DNA from: CAYUXF01 sp964448755
GTDB taxonomy: Bacteria; Margulisbacteria; Termititenacia; Termititenacales; CAYUXF01
NCBI GenBank assembly: GCA_964448755.1
Contig: CAYUXF010000073.1
Location: forward strand, 1-6,280
Length of the DNA: 6,280 nucleotides
Reading direction: 5' to 3'
Each line of letters begins with the position of its first letter. Position 1 is the first letter of the stretch. A program made the translations under genes and the position numbers. This document shows positions 5,630-6,280 of the stretch, in pieces. The notes under the pieces were generated by a model. It did no database searches, was not told the DNA's origin, and saw only the letters and a list, made by a program, of their open reading frames with translations.

Positions 5630-6238
5630 ATGGATAGCGTTGCAATTATTGAACAATTAACAAAAGAACTTTCTCACCGCCGCTTTGAGCACTCTTTGCG
5701 CACCGCTTATTTTGCAGCCGAACTGGCAGCCGGCTTGAAAGAAAATAAGGAAGCCGCTTTTTTGGCCGGCCTGCTCCACGACTGCGCCCGCGACTTAAGT
5801 GAACAAAATCTATTAATTGAAGCTAAAAAAAACAAATTGCGCCTCACTAAAGAAGAACGGCATTCGCCGATGCTGCTCCATGGTAAAATAGGCGCTATTT
5901 TTGCCGCGGAAAAATACCTGATCACTGACCAAAATATTCTCCAAGCAATTAAAAATCATACTTACGGCCGTCATAAAATGAGTGTTTTAGAAAAGATTAT
6001 TTTTTTAGTTGATTACGCCGATGAGTCAAGAACCTTCAAAGAAGCAGGGATTATTAGAAATATTTTATGCGAAATAATTTTAGAAAAAGACCCTAAAAAA
6101 CAACACCGGCTCCTAAATAACGCGGTAGTTAAAAAAGCCCGGTATATGATAAAATACACACGTCAAAATAAGTGGCCGCTCCCGAAGATCTTATTAGTTA
6201 TTTCGGTTAAGCCTTTTTATTATTCTCTGTCTAAATAA
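5630..6238 (+). CDS. yqeK: YqeK-family HD-domain hydrolase, symmetrical diadenosine tetraphosphatase (202 residues)
   Basis: YqeK enzymes are cytoplasmic, metal-dependent HD-domain hydrolases that split Ap4A into two ADP. All family ligands are visible: H21 (RRFEHS), the H50-D51 pair (AGLLHDCARDL), H84 (LLHGKIGA), H110 (NHTYGRHKMS) and D128 (FLVDYADESR). The LLHG, HTxGR and MS(V)LEKIIFLxDY(A)xxxR signatures are specific to YqeK among HD proteins. The length is near the usual 185-200, with a slightly longer basic C-terminus (residues 180-202). The ATG at 5630 has AAAGGAA about seven bases upstream. A TAAAAT at 5601-5606 could be a -10 box, but the -35 is poor. yqeK commonly sits beside nadD and rsfS. 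Here a terminator and the RRM gene lie upstream, so any such partners would have to be downstream. The next frame starts 12 bases after the stop, suggesting an operon. Confidence 0.93.
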   Translation: MDSVAIIEQLTKELSHRRFEHSLRTAYFAAELAAGLKENKEAAFLAGLLHDCARDLSEQNLLIEAKKNKLRLTKEERHSPMLLHGKIGAIFAAEKYLITDQNILQAIKNHTYGRHKMSVLEKIIFLVDYADESRTFKEAGIIRNILCEIILEKDPKKQHRLLNNAVVKKARYMIKYTRQNKWPLPKILLVISVKPFYYSLSK

Positions 6239-6250
6239 AACTTTAATTAA

Positions 6251-6280
6251 ATGAATAAAAATTATAAATACTTTTTGATC
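6251..6280 (+). CDS. Start of a further gene downstream of yqeK (first ten codons)
   Basis: An ATG at 6251, 12 bases after the yqeK stop, opens a frame to the window edge: MNKNYKYFLI. A basic start followed by a hydrophobic turn would fit an inner-membrane or exported protein. LytR-CpsA-Psr family genes often follow yqeK and begin this way, but ten residues cannot show it. No clear Shine-Dalgarno site precedes the ATG. Confidence 0.4.
   Translation, partial: MNKNYKYFLI

Noticed and set aside
1..6280. Search for tRNA, rRNA, CRISPR repeats, insertion-sequence ends and phage genes
   Set aside because: No cloverleaf, regularly spaced direct repeat, transposase motif or phage-type gene was seen on either strand.

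Overview
This is an AT-rich bacterial window that carries one 100-base run of N. The N run looks like a scaffold join, so the source is probably a draft, metagenome-assembled or single-cell genome. The genes have bacterial Shine-Dalgarno sites, tight stop-start spacing and Sec-type signal peptides. Nothing in the window fixes the phylum. The mix of a secreted FG-GAP protein, a stand-alone bacterial RRM protein, YqeK and several unrecognised helical proteins suggests a poorly sampled lineage, but that is inference.

Layout: positions 1-5008 are read on the minus strand and 5175-6280 on the plus strand, diverging around 5009-5174. The leftmost minus-strand unit is an envelope operon, in transcription order: (a) a secreted thioredoxin/DsbA-like protein cut by the N gap, (b) a 43-codon small gene one base after its stop, and (c) a large secreted FG-GAP protein that runs off the left edge. 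A near-consensus promoter (TTGACA, 17 bases, TACAAT) lies in front of it, and a perfect dyad overlaps the -10 box.

Upstream of that promoter is a three-gene cluster of soluble, highly charged, helix-rich proteins of 253, 266 and 519 residues that I do not recognise. The last two are translationally coupled: the Shine-Dalgarno site of the 519-residue gene is encoded by the final codons of the 266-residue gene. This cluster is the best candidate in the window for something undescribed. There is no catalytic motif to say what it does.

On the plus strand, a short leader precedes a 112-residue RRM RNA-binding protein, followed by a clear intrinsic terminator. Next come yqeK (HD-domain Ap4A hydrolase family, all metal ligands present) and, 12 bases later, the first ten codons of another gene. 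I see no tRNA, rRNA, CRISPR array, insertion sequence or other mobile element.
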